Positions 45,730 through 54,563 of a DNA stretch of 64,000 bases are shown here, piece by piece (within the stretch, counting starts at the first letter, position 1; every line of letters starts with the position of its first letter). The stretch is from the NCBI RefSeq assembly GCF_013283365.1, contig NZ_WBYM01000001.1:124001-188000 (forward strand), written 5' to 3'. A program made the position numbers and the translations under genes. The DNA comes from Marinobacterium sp. xm-d-530. Its GTDB lineage: Bacteria; Pseudomonadota; Gammaproteobacteria; Pseudomonadales; Balneatricaceae. Below the pieces are notes generated by a model, which did no database searches, was not told the origin of the DNA, and saw nothing but the letters and a program-made list of their open reading frames with translations.

Positions 45730-47013
45730 ATGAATGTTCTAGTAATTGGCTCAGGTGGCCGTGAACACGCTCTAGCTTGGAGCGCTGCTAAAGATGCACG
45801 TGTAAATACTGTCTTTGTTGCTCCAGGTAATGCAGGTACAGCGATAGAAGCTGGTATTGAAAATGTTGCGATCGATGTCATGGACAAAGTTGCACTTGCC
45901 AACTTCGCTAAAGATAACGGCGTTGCTTTGACCATCGTAGGTCCAGAAGCACCGCTAGTCGATGGTGTAGTGGATTACTTCCAGTCAGAAGGTCTAGCAA
46001 TTTTCGGCCCATCAGCAGGCGCTGCACAGCTTGAGGGCTCGAAAGCGTTTACTAAAGACTTCCTAGCACGCCAGCAGATTCCAACGGCAGAGTACCAAAA
46101 CTTCACAGAGATCGAGCCAGCACTGGCATACCTTCGTGAGAAAGGCGCACCAATCGTTGTTAAAGCCGACGGTTTGGCAGCTGGCAAAGGTGTTATCGTT
46201 GCGATGACACATGAAGAGGCTGAAGACGCTGTCAAAGATATGCTTGCCGGAAATGCCTTTGGCGATGCCGGTAGCCGTGTTGTTATCGAAGAGTTCCTAG
46301 ATGGCGAGGAAGCATCTTTTATTGTCATGGTCGATGGCGAAAACGTTCTGCCAATGGCCACTAGCCAAGACCACAAACGGGTGGGTGATGGCGATACTGG
46401 CCTTAACACCGGCGGTATGGGTGCTTACTCCCCTGCTCCAGTGGTCACTCCAGAGATCGACCAGCGCATCATGGACGAAGTGATCTACCCAACCGTTCGC
46501 GGTATGGCTGCAGAAGGTAACCGATACACTGGCTTCCTATATGCAGGCCTCATGATTGCTGCCGATGGCACACCTAAAGTGATTGAGTACAACTGCCGCT
46601 TTGGTGACCCAGAGACGCAACCGATCATGATGCGTCTTCAGTCGAGCATTGTTGAACTTTGCGAAGCAGCCCTTCGTGGCGAGCTAGACAAAACAACCGC
46701 TAAATGGGATCCGCGCCCATCAATTGGTGTTGTTATGGCTGCAGGCGGCTACCCTGGCGACTACAACAAAGGCGATGTAATTTCACTTCCTGAGTCACTT
46801 CCAGCTGACAGCAAAATCTTCCACGCAGGCACAGCCCTAAATGGTAATGATGTTGTTACAGCCGGAGGTCGTGTTCTTTGTGTCACTGCACTTGGCGACA
46901 CAGTGACTGACGCACAAGCACGCGCTTACGAACTTCTAAAGCAAGTTAGCTGGAAAGACGCCTACTTCCGCACCGACATCGCTTACCGAGCGATCGCCCG
47001 CGAAAACGGTTGA
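45730..47013 (+). CDS. purD: Phosphoribosylamine-glycine ligase
   Basis: PurD makes glycinamide ribonucleotide, the second step of purine synthesis. The 427-residue ATP-grasp enzyme begins MNVLVIGSGGREHALAWSAA at an ATG 9 bases after AAGGA; the TTG at 45721 is rejected. It has IVVKADGLAAGKGVIVA, the DHKRVGDGDTGLNTGGMGAYSP loop (>20 in full; key is DGDTGLNTGGMG) and IEYNCRFGDPETQ. It closes purHD and is followed by a UUCG-loop terminator. Confidence 0.98.
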   Translation: MNVLVIGSGGREHALAWSAAKDARVNTVFVAPGNAGTAIEAGIENVAIDVMDKVALANFAKDNGVALTIVGPEAPLVDGVVDYFQSEGLAIFGPSAGAAQLEGSKAFTKDFLARQQIPTAEYQNFTEIEPALAYLREKGAPIVVKADGLAAGKGVIVAMTHEEAEDAVKDMLAGNAFGDAGSRVVIEEFLDGEEASFIVMVDGENVLPMATSQDHKRVGDGDTGLNTGGMGAYSPAPVVTPEIDQRIMDEVIYPTVRGMAAEGNRYTGFLYAGLMIAADGTPKVIEYNCRFGDPETQPIMMRLQSSIVELCEAALRGELDKTTAKWDPRPSIGVVMAAGGYPGDYNKGDVISLPESLPADSKIFHAGTALNGNDVVTAGGRVLCVTALGDTVTDAQARAYELLKQVSWKDAYFRTDIAYRAIARENG

Positions 47014-47031
47014 TATTCAACTTAACCTATC

Positions 47032-47054
47032 AAAGACCCTTCGGGGTCTTTTTT
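47032..47054 (+). terminator. UUCG-tetraloop terminator after purD
   Basis: AAAGACCC (47032-47039), loop TTCG and GGGTCTTT (47044-47051) followed by TTT, 18 bases after the purD stop. This is an almost ideal intrinsic terminator. Confidence 0.95.
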
Positions 47055-47162
47055 ATTGCCTAAAATCATCATTGATGTCAGTCAACAGATCCAACCAAAC
47101 TACTCGCACTTCAGTATTGATCAAGGCAAAATAATGATATTACCCTTTTATAAGAGACGACT

Positions 47163-48206
47163 ATGCCTGAGTTTTTAGAGGCCTACTCCAGCGGAGAGGT
47201 TGCCGTTCTTTTAGGTTTTATCACCGGATTGGTGTTTGGTGTCTTTGCGCAGCAAAGTCGGTTCTGTCTTCGCGCGGCCTGTATTGAGTTCTGGCGCAAC
47301 AAGCCTGGTCCTAAATTCGCCATTTGGCTCTTTACCTTCTCGACAGCGCTTATCCTGACTCAACTTCTAATGCTTAACGGTGATCTCGAGAAAAGCAGTA
47401 TTCGGCAGCTGGTAACGACAGGCTCTATGTCTGGGGCCATCATTGGTGGATCCATGTTTGGTATTGGCATGGTCATGGCTAGAGGCTGCGCAAGCCGCCT
47501 TCTAGTCCTATCTGCGACCGGTAATCTACGAGCACTCATTGCAGGACTGGTGGTCACCGTTGTCTCGCAAGCCGCACTAAGAGGTATTCTATCTCCCGCC
47601 AGAAATGAGATCTCATCTTGGTGGCTAATCGATGGATCATCACGTGATCTGTCACTTTGGCTCCCAGAATTTGGGGCATTAGGATTCGGTATTATTCTAT
47701 TTGTCGCCGCTTTCTATTTGGCAAAAAGAACCTCACCCAGAATCTACTGGCAGTTTGGTGCCGTCATGGTCGGGTTAAGTGTTGCTTTGGGCTGGGCACT
47801 AACCTCTTGGCATGCCAGTAACTCTTTTGACATTATCGCGGTGAAAAGCGTTAGTTTTACTGGACCATCAGCCGATACCTTAATGGCACTGATCAACGAG
47901 CCAGAGGTGCCTCTGTCGTTCGATATCGGCATTGTTGTCGGCGTATTTGCGGGCTCATTCTTGGCTTCCTGGATAACAAAAGAGTTCAAAATTCAAACCT
48001 TTACCGAAGAGACTGGCCTTTCACGCTATTTGGTTGGAGCCGGTCTTATGGGCTTTGGCGGCATGCTTGCGGGCGGGTGTGCAGTTGGTGCTGGTGTTAC
48101 TGGTGGTGCAGTAATGGCCCTCACCGCTTGGGTTGCACTCTTCTTCATGTGGCTAAGTGCTGGCATCACTGACAGGGTACTCGACTACCGTCGCGAGACA
48201 GCCTAA
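47163..48206 (+). CDS. YeeE/YedE family (thiosulfate-type) transporter
   Basis: This 347-residue integral membrane protein belongs to the YeeE/YedE family, some of whose members (TsuA) import thiosulfate. It has about nine hydrophobic helices and the family's cysteine-containing repeats: QQSRFCLRAACIEFWRN near the start, ARGCASRLLVLSATGNLRALIAG in the first half and GGMLAGGCAVGAGVTGGAVM near the end. These cysteines handle the sulfur substrate in TsuA. No adjacent TusA/SirA or rhodanese-like gene is present, so the substrate is inferred. It begins a new unit after the purD terminator and precedes a LysE-type exporter. Confidence 0.9.
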   Translation: MPEFLEAYSSGEVAVLLGFITGLVFGVFAQQSRFCLRAACIEFWRNKPGPKFAIWLFTFSTALILTQLLMLNGDLEKSSIRQLVTTGSMSGAIIGGSMFGIGMVMARGCASRLLVLSATGNLRALIAGLVVTVVSQAALRGILSPARNEISSWWLIDGSSRDLSLWLPEFGALGFGIILFVAAFYLAKRTSPRIYWQFGAVMVGLSVALGWALTSWHASNSFDIIAVKSVSFTGPSADTLMALINEPEVPLSFDIGIVVGVFAGSFLASWITKEFKIQTFTEETGLSRYLVGAGLMGFGGMLAGGCAVGAGVTGGAVMALTAWVALFFMWLSAGITDRVLDYRRETA

Positions 48207-48236
48207 ATTAACAGCTCTAACTACTGAGCAAATTCT

Positions 48237-48851
48237 ATGTCCTTTGAACTCTGGCTTGCCCTGTTAGGCGCAGCCATCATGATCTCGCTATCCCCTGGCG
48301 CAGGCTTTGCTACCGCTGTGAGTTTTGGGCTCTCAAATGGTTTACGAGGTGCAGCACCAGCTGTGTTTGGCCTTATTTGTGGCTATGGCACCCAGATGCT
48401 GGTGGTATCACTTGGCTTAGGGGCACTCATTGCAACCTCACCTATTCTATTCACAGTCATTAAATACATAGGCGCCGCCTACCTTATCTGGCTGGGCTTT
48501 CAGATTATCCGTTCGCAGGCTGAGCTCGAGCTTCATAACGCTGAGCCTCTTAAGAAGCGAGAGCGCTTTATTCGCGCCTATTTAGTTAATATCACCAACC
48601 CTAAGGGCATGGTGTTTCTACTAGCACTAGTGCCACAATTTCTGAATCCAGCAGAACCCCAGGCACCTCAGCTTTGGATTATTGGCCTGACACTAGTATT
48701 AGTTGATTGGATAGTGATGACTGGTTACTCGGGTATCGCAGCCCGTCTGCGCAGGTTTGTTCAAGATCCAAAAGGTAGAGCCTGGTTAAATCGGGCATCT
48801 GGGAGTGCACTGATACTGGCCGGTCTGGTATTGTCTACTGCAACACTTTAA
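48237..48851 (+). CDS. LysE/RhtB family exporter
   Basis: This 204-residue protein with about six membrane helices is a LysE/RhtB-type amino-acid or metabolite exporter. It shows the N-terminal SLSPGAGFATAVSFGLSNGLRGA segment, FTVIKYIGAAYLIWLGFQII and VNITNPKGMVFLLALVPQF, all typical. Substrate cannot be read from sequence. It lies 30 bases after the YeeE/YedE gene and 13 before hinT. Confidence 0.92.
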   Translation: MSFELWLALLGAAIMISLSPGAGFATAVSFGLSNGLRGAAPAVFGLICGYGTQMLVVSLGLGALIATSPILFTVIKYIGAAYLIWLGFQIIRSQAELELHNAEPLKKRERFIRAYLVNITNPKGMVFLLALVPQFLNPAEPQAPQLWIIGLTLVLVDWIVMTGYSGIAARLRRFVQDPKGRAWLNRASGSALILAGLVLSTATL

Positions 48852-48864
48852 TAAGGAGTTAGGC

Positions 48865-49230
48865 ATGGATTGTCTGTTTTGTAAGATTGTCGCTGGTGAA
48901 ATTCCAGCCAAGCGCGTTTACGAAGATGAACACGTCATCGCGTTTATGGATATCAACCCACAGGCCCCATTTCATGGTCTAGTTATTCCACGCAAACATA
49001 TCTCGACTCTCGATGATGCAACCGATGAAGACGCAGAAGTTCTTGGCCATCTGAATATTGCGGCTGCAAAAATCGCACGTCAGGAAGGATTTTCTGCAGA
49101 TGGTTATCGAACTGTCATCAATTGTCGCGATCATGGTGGTCAGACGGTGTACCACATTCACCTCCACCTTCTAGGTGGTAAAGCGATGGGATGGCCACCA
49201 TACACTGACACTCTTAAGACGCCACTATAG
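48865..49230 (+). CDS. hinT: HIT-family purine nucleoside phosphoramidase
   Basis: HinT hydrolyses adenosine 5'-phosphoramidates and lysyl-adenylate. The 121-residue protein starts MDCLFCKIVAGEIPAKRVYED and has FMDINPQAPFHGLVIPRKHI and the histidine triad HIHLHLLGG. A strong AAGGAG precedes its ATG. It is followed by the phosphotransacylase gene after 8 bases. Confidence 0.95.
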   Translation: MDCLFCKIVAGEIPAKRVYEDEHVIAFMDINPQAPFHGLVIPRKHISTLDDATDEDAEVLGHLNIAAAKIARQEGFSADGYRTVINCRDHGGQTVYHIHLHLLGGKAMGWPPYTDTLKTPL

Positions 49231-49238
49231 GATCTAAA

Positions 49239-50177
49239 ATGACTGTGATTAAAGACCTGCCACAAAACAATCAGCTAGAGTTCTTTATCGAACAGGCGCG
49301 CCACGCAAAGCCTATTAGAACGGTGGTTGTGCATCCGGTTGATGGCAATGGTCTCGGCGGTGCTTTAGAGGCCGCAGAGCAAGGTCTGATAGAGCCAACG
49401 CTGGTTGGCCCTAAAGCAAAAATTGAAGCTGCCGCTGAGGAGCTCAATGCTGATATCAAGGCTTTTCGCCTTATCGATACAGAACACAGTCATGAAGCGG
49501 CTGAAGTCGCATGTCAGTTGATACAGCAGTGTGAAGGCGATAGTTTGATGAAAGGCTCTCTTGGGAGCTCTGAACTACTTTCAGCAGTCCTCGATAAACG
49601 CAGCGGTCTTAGAACAGAGCGCCGTTTAAGTCACATTTTTGTTTTTGATGTCCCTAGCTATCACAAGCCACTGATCATCACCGACGCTGCAATTAATATC
49701 GCTCCCGATCTAATGACGAAGCGAGACATAGTACAAAACGCAATCGACTTTGCGCATGCTCTAGGTAATGAGAACCCTAAAGTTGCCGTGCTTGCTGCAG
49801 TAGAGAAAGTTAAAGCCAACATGCAGAGCACGCTGGATGCTGCTGCACTTTGTAAAATGGCAGATCGCGGACAGATCACCGGCGGAATTATCGATGGCCC
49901 GCTTGCTTTCGACAACGCCATTTCTCGCCAAGCGGCCATTGATAAACATATCAACTCTCCGGTATCCGGGGAGGCAGATATTCTCGTAGCACCTGATCTT
50001 GAAGCCGGCAACATGATCGCTAAACAGCTCATCTATCTTGCTGGTGCTAAGTCTGCAGGAATTGCAGTAGGTGCTCGTGTTCCCATTATTCTAACGAGCC
50101 GTGCCGATGGTGTAGTAGCTCGCTTAGCAAGCTGTGCATTGGCATCATACATGGTGCATCACCGCCGTAAGATCTAA
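49239..50177 (+). CDS. Short phosphate acetyl/butyryltransferase
   Basis: This 312-residue protein is of the phosphotransacetylase/phosphotransbutyrylase family, exchanging CoA for phosphate on an acyl-CoA. It lacks the long N-terminal DRTGG/P-loop part of the large Pta of E. coli. The Pta/Ptb core is seen as AAEQGLIEPTLVGP, MTKRDIVQNAIDFAHALG, VAVLAAVEKVKANMQSTLDAA and a C-terminal GNMIAKQLIYLAGAKSAGIAVGARVPIILTSRAD. It is 2 bases upstream of an acetate-kinase-type gene, so the pair should interconvert acyl-CoA and acyl-phosphate/carboxylate with ATP. Acetyl versus propionyl or butyryl specificity is open. Confidence 0.9.
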   Translation: MTVIKDLPQNNQLEFFIEQARHAKPIRTVVVHPVDGNGLGGALEAAEQGLIEPTLVGPKAKIEAAAEELNADIKAFRLIDTEHSHEAAEVACQLIQQCEGDSLMKGSLGSSELLSAVLDKRSGLRTERRLSHIFVFDVPSYHKPLIITDAAINIAPDLMTKRDIVQNAIDFAHALGNENPKVAVLAAVEKVKANMQSTLDAAALCKMADRGQITGGIIDGPLAFDNAISRQAAIDKHINSPVSGEADILVAPDLEAGNMIAKQLIYLAGAKSAGIAVGARVPIILTSRADGVVARLASCALASYMVHHRRKI

Positions 50178-50179
50178 TC

Positions 50180-51328
50180 ATGAATATCCTCACCCTCAAC
50201 GCAGGCTCATCCAGCTTGAAAGCTGCGCTCTATAACTCGCAGGATGGCGTGTTAAGCAAACTTGCCAGTGCATCATTGACGGGAGTTGGCTCTCCACATC
50301 TATCACTTCAGGTAGATGGAGAGAGCATCGATATTTCGAAGGTTGATCTCACAGACTCCGCAAAGATTCATGCGCAGGTTGTAGAACTACTTTTTAACCG
50401 ATTTAAACTGCAGGATGACTCATTAGTCGTTTCACACCGCGTAGTGCATGGTGGCGGTATATTCTCTAAATCCGAAGTGGTTGATGATGCAATTCTTGAG
50501 CAATTAAAGAGTTTCAACTCCCTCGCTCCGCTGCATCAACCATTCAATATTCGTTTGATTGAACAGGTTCTTGAGGCTCACCCCGAGTCACTCAATATTG
50601 TCTCATTCGATACGATGTTTCACGCAGGCCAAACAGCGCTTGAAACCAGCTATGCCCTACCTAAATCGATTCGCGATATGGGTGTTCGTCGCTACGGTTT
50701 TCATGGGCTGTCGTATGCCTATATAGCAGACTCCCAACAACTCTGTGAAAACCCAGAAGAGCGAACTGTCGTTCTCCACCTGGGAGCAGGCTCATCGGCT
50801 TGCGGCATGTTGGGCGGCGTCTCTAGAGCGTCTAGCATGGGCTTCTCAGCAGTCGACGGTTTACCGATGGGGTCACGAACTGGCAATTTAGATCCTGGCG
50901 TGATGATTCATTTGATGCGTGAAGGAATGAGTGCTGACCAATTGGAAATGATGCTCTACAAACAGAGTGGCTGGCTGGGTCTTTCGGGACTGTGCAGCGA
51001 TATGCGCACCCTGATCGAGTCGACTAAGCAGGAAGCGAAGTTCACCGTCGATTACTACTGCTATCACATTACCCAGGAGATTGGTCGGTTAGCGGCGATA
51101 TTAGGTGGTTTAGATCGAGTGATTTTCACTGCTGGCGTTGGCCAACATGCCCCACTCATTCGAGAAAAGGTGTGCAGTCAACTGGCTTGGCTAGGCCTAG
51201 AGATCGATAACAAGCTAAATCAGAGCAACCAAATTGAGATTGCCACTGATTCATCCAAAGTCCGAGTGCAGGTCGTCCCTACGGATGAGGAGTGGATGCT
51301 AGCCAAATACGCGACGCAGTTAGTTTGA
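50180..51328 (+). CDS. Acetate/propionate kinase family protein
   Basis: This 382-residue acetokinase-family (ASKHA) enzyme should convert acyl-phosphate plus ADP to carboxylate plus ATP, or the reverse. Family residues are Arg87 (SHRVVHGG), Asp144 (FDTMFH), His175 (FHGLSY), His200 (LHLGAG), Arg233 (GSRTGNLDPG) and the Glu of TDEEWMLA near the end. The usual Asn of HLGNG is Ala203, and the enzyme is shorter than typical AckA (about 400). This suggests a divergent subgroup. It follows the short phosphotransacylase by 2 bases and overlaps the convergent rlmB by 9 bases. Confidence 0.9.
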   Translation: MNILTLNAGSSSLKAALYNSQDGVLSKLASASLTGVGSPHLSLQVDGESIDISKVDLTDSAKIHAQVVELLFNRFKLQDDSLVVSHRVVHGGGIFSKSEVVDDAILEQLKSFNSLAPLHQPFNIRLIEQVLEAHPESLNIVSFDTMFHAGQTALETSYALPKSIRDMGVRRYGFHGLSYAYIADSQQLCENPEERTVVLHLGAGSSACGMLGGVSRASSMGFSAVDGLPMGSRTGNLDPGVMIHLMREGMSADQLEMMLYKQSGWLGLSGLCSDMRTLIESTKQEAKFTVDYYCYHITQEIGRLAAILGGLDRVIFTAGVGQHAPLIREKVCSQLAWLGLEIDNKLNQSNQIEIATDSSKVRVQVVPTDEEWMLAKYATQLV

Positions 51329-52057
51329 GCGCTGTCTGACGATCTCAAACAGGGTAACGCCGGTTGCTACCGAAACATTCAAACTGGAGACTTCCCCCGC
51401 CATTGGGATTTTAATCAACAGATCACACTGCTCTCGTGTCAAGCGGCGCATCCCCTTGCCTTCAGCCCCCATCACAAGCGCTAATGGACCGGTTAGATCT
51501 GTTTGGTAAATGGAACCTTTCGCTTCACCCGCCGTTCCGACAATCCACACTCCACGCTCCTGAAGCTGATTAAGCGTTCTCGCTAGATTGGTTACCTGAA
51601 AATAGGGAACCGCATCCGCTGCGCCACAGGCAACTTTAATCACTGTCGCATTTAATGGCGCTGATTTATCACGAGGGGCGATGACAGCTGCGACACCGGC
51701 CGCATCAGCGGTACGCAGACATGCACCTAGGTTGTGAGGGTCAGTAACACCATCAAGCACTAGCAAAAGAGGTGTTTGGTCAACCTCATCCATCAGCTTA
51801 AACAACTCTTTATCACCCAGAATGGGTAGAGGTTTAGCTTCGGCCAACACCCCTTGATGAACACCATCGACACGCTCATCCAAACGATGTTTGCTGATAG
51901 TCTCAACATGAACACCGGCCTGGGCAGCTAGGGCTAGAATCTTCTCTACTTTCGGATCAACGCGTCCCTGAACAATAAAGAGGCGCTTTACCCTCTCAGG
52001 GTCACGGTTTAACAGCGTTGTGACAGCATGAATGCCAAATACCTGATCCAATTTCAT
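51320..52057 (-). CDS. rlmB: 23S rRNA Gm2251 2'-O-methyltransferase
   Basis: RlmB methylates the ribose of G2251 in the peptidyl-transferase P-loop of 23S rRNA. The 245-residue SPOUT enzyme has an N-terminal substrate-binding domain (VFGIHAVTTLLNRDPERVKRL). Its knotted catalytic domain has LDGVTDPHNLGACLRTADAAG, LALVMGAEGKGMRRLTREQCD and IPMAGEVSSLNVSVATGVTLFE, the classic SpoU motifs. It is followed (3') by the overlapping acetate-kinase gene. Confidence 0.97.
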   Translation of the reverse strand: MKLDQVFGIHAVTTLLNRDPERVKRLFIVQGRVDPKVEKILALAAQAGVHVETISKHRLDERVDGVHQGVLAEAKPLPILGDKELFKLMDEVDQTPLLLVLDGVTDPHNLGACLRTADAAGVAAVIAPRDKSAPLNATVIKVACGAADAVPYFQVTNLARTLNQLQERGVWIVGTAGEAKGSIYQTDLTGPLALVMGAEGKGMRRLTREQCDLLIKIPMAGEVSSLNVSVATGVTLFEIVRQRSN

Positions 52058-52099
52058 TCTCTTTTACCTTAACGTTAAAGGCGCACCGACGTGCAACTG

Positions 52100-52127
52100 A
52101 AAAAAATAGCCGCTAAAGAGCGGCTAT
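52100..52127 (-). terminator. Terminator after ppiD
   Basis: ATAGCCGCT (52106-52114) and AGCGGCTAT (52119-52127) form a perfect 9-bp stem with a 4-base loop, and the minus-strand transcript then runs into T residues (complement of 52100-52105). It separates ppiD from rlmB. Confidence 0.93.
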
Positions 52128-52142
52128 CTCACTGAAGTCGAC

Positions 52143-53999
52143 TTAATTAATGACGATTTCAGCGTTTGATTTTAGTGTTTCAAATTGCGTTCTAAATGCC
52201 TGACTACCCTCACCGGCAGCCAACATGGTTGAAATTTGTGTCTGAAGCTCTTCAGCAATCTGCTCTTGCGAGGTTCCAACAGCATCGACAGTGATCAATG
52301 CCGCTGTACCATCAGAGAGCTGGACAACCTTATAGTCTGCACTACCCTCTGGACGTGCCATAGCAAAAGCTGCTTCTACAATCTGAGGTTCAAGATCAAC
52401 GGCTGCACCGCGTGCAATCGATTTCACTGCAGTCCACTCCAGGTCAACTTTTCCCTCTTGTGCAGCAGTCAGAGCATTTTGAGCCTGTTCAAAGGCCTGT
52501 TTAGCCGCTTGGGAAGACTTAAGCCTGCTGACTAAATCATCACGCACTTCAGCAAGTTCAAGCTGACGTGCGGGTCGTAATTCATTCATATTAAGAACAA
52601 AGGTACGACCACTGCTCACCTCAATAGGGTCAGAGTTTAGACGCTCTTTGGTCACAACATCAGAGAAGGCTGCACGAACCAGTTTCTGGTCAGAAAAATC
52701 GCCAGTCCCACCATTACGAGTCAAAGGCTCTGAGGTTTGTATCTCGAGTGACAGCTCCTCAGCAAGCACGGCAAGGTCGCCTGAAGAGAAGGCCAAATCC
52801 GTTAAACGTTCTAGTGCGCTGACATAAACCTCTTCTGCATTCGCTTCAGCAACATCATAGATGAGATCCTCGCGCACTTCGCTCAGTGCTGGCACCTCTT
52901 TAGCACGTACATCGTTTAACTTGATGATGTGCACACCAAACTCGGTCTCGACAGGTTCAGAGTACTCGCCGGCATTTAATGAGAACAGAGCATCATCAAA
53001 GGGACCTTCAAAAAGGCCTGGCGTCAGGTAACCTAGATCACCGCCTGAATTAGCTGAACCAATATCTTGTGAGTACTCAGCAGCTAGTGAGGCGAAGCTT
53101 TCGCCGGCCGCCAACTTCGTACGAATCTCTTCAGCCTTTGCCAGCGCTGCATCCAGAGGCTGGGCATCGCTTATCTCAAGGAGTATGTGACTAGCAGAAC
53201 GCTCTTCACCACCTTCAAAACCGGCTTTTAACTGATCATAGGCAGAGTTAATTTCGGCTTCGGTCACACTGTCTGGGTCAACAAAATCCGCTTGGTCCAG
53301 TACAACATAGTCAACAACGACCTGCTCTTGGGTCATTAGCTGATCGCCCATACTGTCATAAGCAGCTTGCACATCCGCATCATTCACTGTCTGTGAATCA
53401 GCGTCAACAGAGAAACGCGCCACTCGGATATCACGCGTCTGTGTATTCAAAGCAAGAAGATGATCAAGTTCCGAAGCGGTTAAAAAAGCTGACTGCTCGT
53501 AAGCACCGCGCACCTGATTCATCAGCGCTTCACTCTTAAGAAGCTCACGGTACGTCAAAGGAGTAAAACCAGCTCCTCGTAGAGCGGATTCAAACTGGTT
53601 GCGATCGAATCGACCGTCAACCTGAAACTCCCGCGTTGCAACGATCATCTGGTCCAGCATTTGATCAGACACAAAAAGCCCTAGCTCTTCTGCTGCACTG
53701 ATCTGTACGTTGCGATCTATGAGATTGTCCAAAACCACTTTGCGTAGAACAACATCGTCTAACATGGCTGGATCAGCATTGTCGCCCATTTGAGTTAGAA
53801 CTTGTCGACGTTGCAGATCGATACCACGATAGAGCTCATTCTTAGTAATGGCTTTACCATTGACTTCAGCGGGAGGTGGTTCGGCTGTAGCTAGACCGAC
53901 AAGTGAGTCAACGCCCCACAGAGCGAAAACAACAATGATCAAACCAACCAGAACTTTAGCAATAATCCCTTGTGAATTATCACGCATTGATTGCAACAT
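52143..53999 (-). CDS. ppiD: Periplasmic folding chaperone PpiD
   Basis: PpiD is an inner-membrane-anchored periplasmic chaperone near the SecYEG exit. The 618-residue protein has a short cytoplasmic tail and one membrane helix (about 12-32, IIAKVLVGLIIVVFALWGVD). A SurA-like N-terminal chaperone domain follows, then a parvulin domain (about 265-360) with ASHILLEI, GGDLGYLTPGLFEGPFDDALF and EFGVHIIKLNDV. A long C-terminal helical domain completes it. Length matches E. coli PpiD. It lies downstream of hupB, the conserved lon-hupB-ppiD order. Confidence 0.96.
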   Translation of the reverse strand: MLQSMRDNSQGIIAKVLVGLIIVVFALWGVDSLVGLATAEPPPAEVNGKAITKNELYRGIDLQRRQVLTQMGDNADPAMLDDVVLRKVVLDNLIDRNVQISAAEELGLFVSDQMLDQMIVATREFQVDGRFDRNQFESALRGAGFTPLTYRELLKSEALMNQVRGAYEQSAFLTASELDHLLALNTQTRDIRVARFSVDADSQTVNDADVQAAYDSMGDQLMTQEQVVVDYVVLDQADFVDPDSVTEAEINSAYDQLKAGFEGGEERSASHILLEISDAQPLDAALAKAEEIRTKLAAGESFASLAAEYSQDIGSANSGGDLGYLTPGLFEGPFDDALFSLNAGEYSEPVETEFGVHIIKLNDVRAKEVPALSEVREDLIYDVAEANAEEVYVSALERLTDLAFSSGDLAVLAEELSLEIQTSEPLTRNGGTGDFSDQKLVRAAFSDVVTKERLNSDPIEVSSGRTFVLNMNELRPARQLELAEVRDDLVSRLKSSQAAKQAFEQAQNALTAAQEGKVDLEWTAVKSIARGAAVDLEPQIVEAAFAMARPEGSADYKVVQLSDGTAALITVDAVGTSQEQIAEELQTQISTMLAAGEGSQAFRTQFETLKSNAEIVIN

Positions 54000-54019
54000 G
54001 ACTGAGTGTCCTATGAATT

Positions 54020-54052
54020 AAAAAAAGCGCAACCTGAGGTATGCGCTTTTTT
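54020..54052 (-). terminator. Terminator of hupB
   Basis: AAAAAAGCGCA / TGCGCTTTTTT with an inner ACCT/AGGT pairing forms a long hairpin with T-runs on either strand. It lies between ppiD and hupB; on the minus strand it terminates the hupB transcript and leaves ppiD to its own promoter or read-through. Confidence 0.88.
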
Positions 54053-54108
54053 AGTGGGGAGAGTCTGAAACTCTTGCGCGCTAAAGCGCACCCCTGGAAT
54101 AACCGATA

Positions 54109-54164
54109 TTACTTGTTTACAGCGTCTTTCAGAGCCTTACTTGTTTACAGCGTCTTTCAGAGCC
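54109..54164. repeat. hupB: Exact 28-bp tandem duplication at the hupB 3' end
   Basis: The 28 bases at 54137-54164, holding the last nine codons' worth of hupB and its stop, are repeated exactly at 54109-54136, directly after the stop codon. The duplicate is therefore untranslated and does not change the protein. Confidence 0.9.
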
Positions 54165-54412
54165 TTACCTGGCTTGAAAGATGGAAGAGTTGCTGCAGAG
54201 ATCTGGATTGGCTGACCAGTCTGTGGGTTACGACCCGTACGAGCAGCACGCTCTTTGACACCGAAAGTACCAAAACCAACTAGTGCAACTGAGTCGCCTT
54301 TAGCTAGTGCGCCAGTGATTGCTTCTAGAGCGGCGTCTAGAGCGCGGCCAGCAGCTGCTTTTGGAAGATCTGCAGATGCAGCAATAGAATCGATAAGTTC
54401 TGATTTGTTCAC
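54137..54412 (-). CDS. hupB: DNA-binding protein HU-beta
   Basis: HU is the abundant histone-like nucleoid protein that bends and supercoils DNA. The 91-residue product starts at GTG (54412) after [26 protein letters not shown], and has the DNA-binding arm [14 protein letters not shown] and [14 protein letters not shown]. Its promoter is near consensus. Its 3' end is duplicated exactly just after the stop. It lies between lon and ppiD as in E. coli. Confidence 0.98.
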   Translation of the reverse strand: MNKSELIDSIAASADLPKAAAGRALDAALEAITGALAKGDSVALVGFGTFGVKERAARTGRNPQTGQPIQISAATLPSFKPGKALKDAVNK

Positions 54413-54474
54413 GTTGTGCCCCTTAATAGAGAGTATGTTTTGTTTGTTTTATGTTATGAAATAACCGTAAACAC

Positions 54475-54504
54475 TTTATACCAACTGTTTAAAACCAGTG
54501 TCAA
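54475..54504 (-). promoter_or_regulatory. Sigma-70 promoter of hupB
   Basis: On the minus strand TTGACA (54499-54504) is followed after 18 bases by TATAAA (54475-54480), about 62 bases upstream of the hupB GTG. The -35 is perfect. Confidence 0.8.
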
Positions 54505-54563
54505 CATTAAAAACCCAGAAAATACGGTGTTTTCAGCGAGTTTCATAAAATTGACACTTAAGT

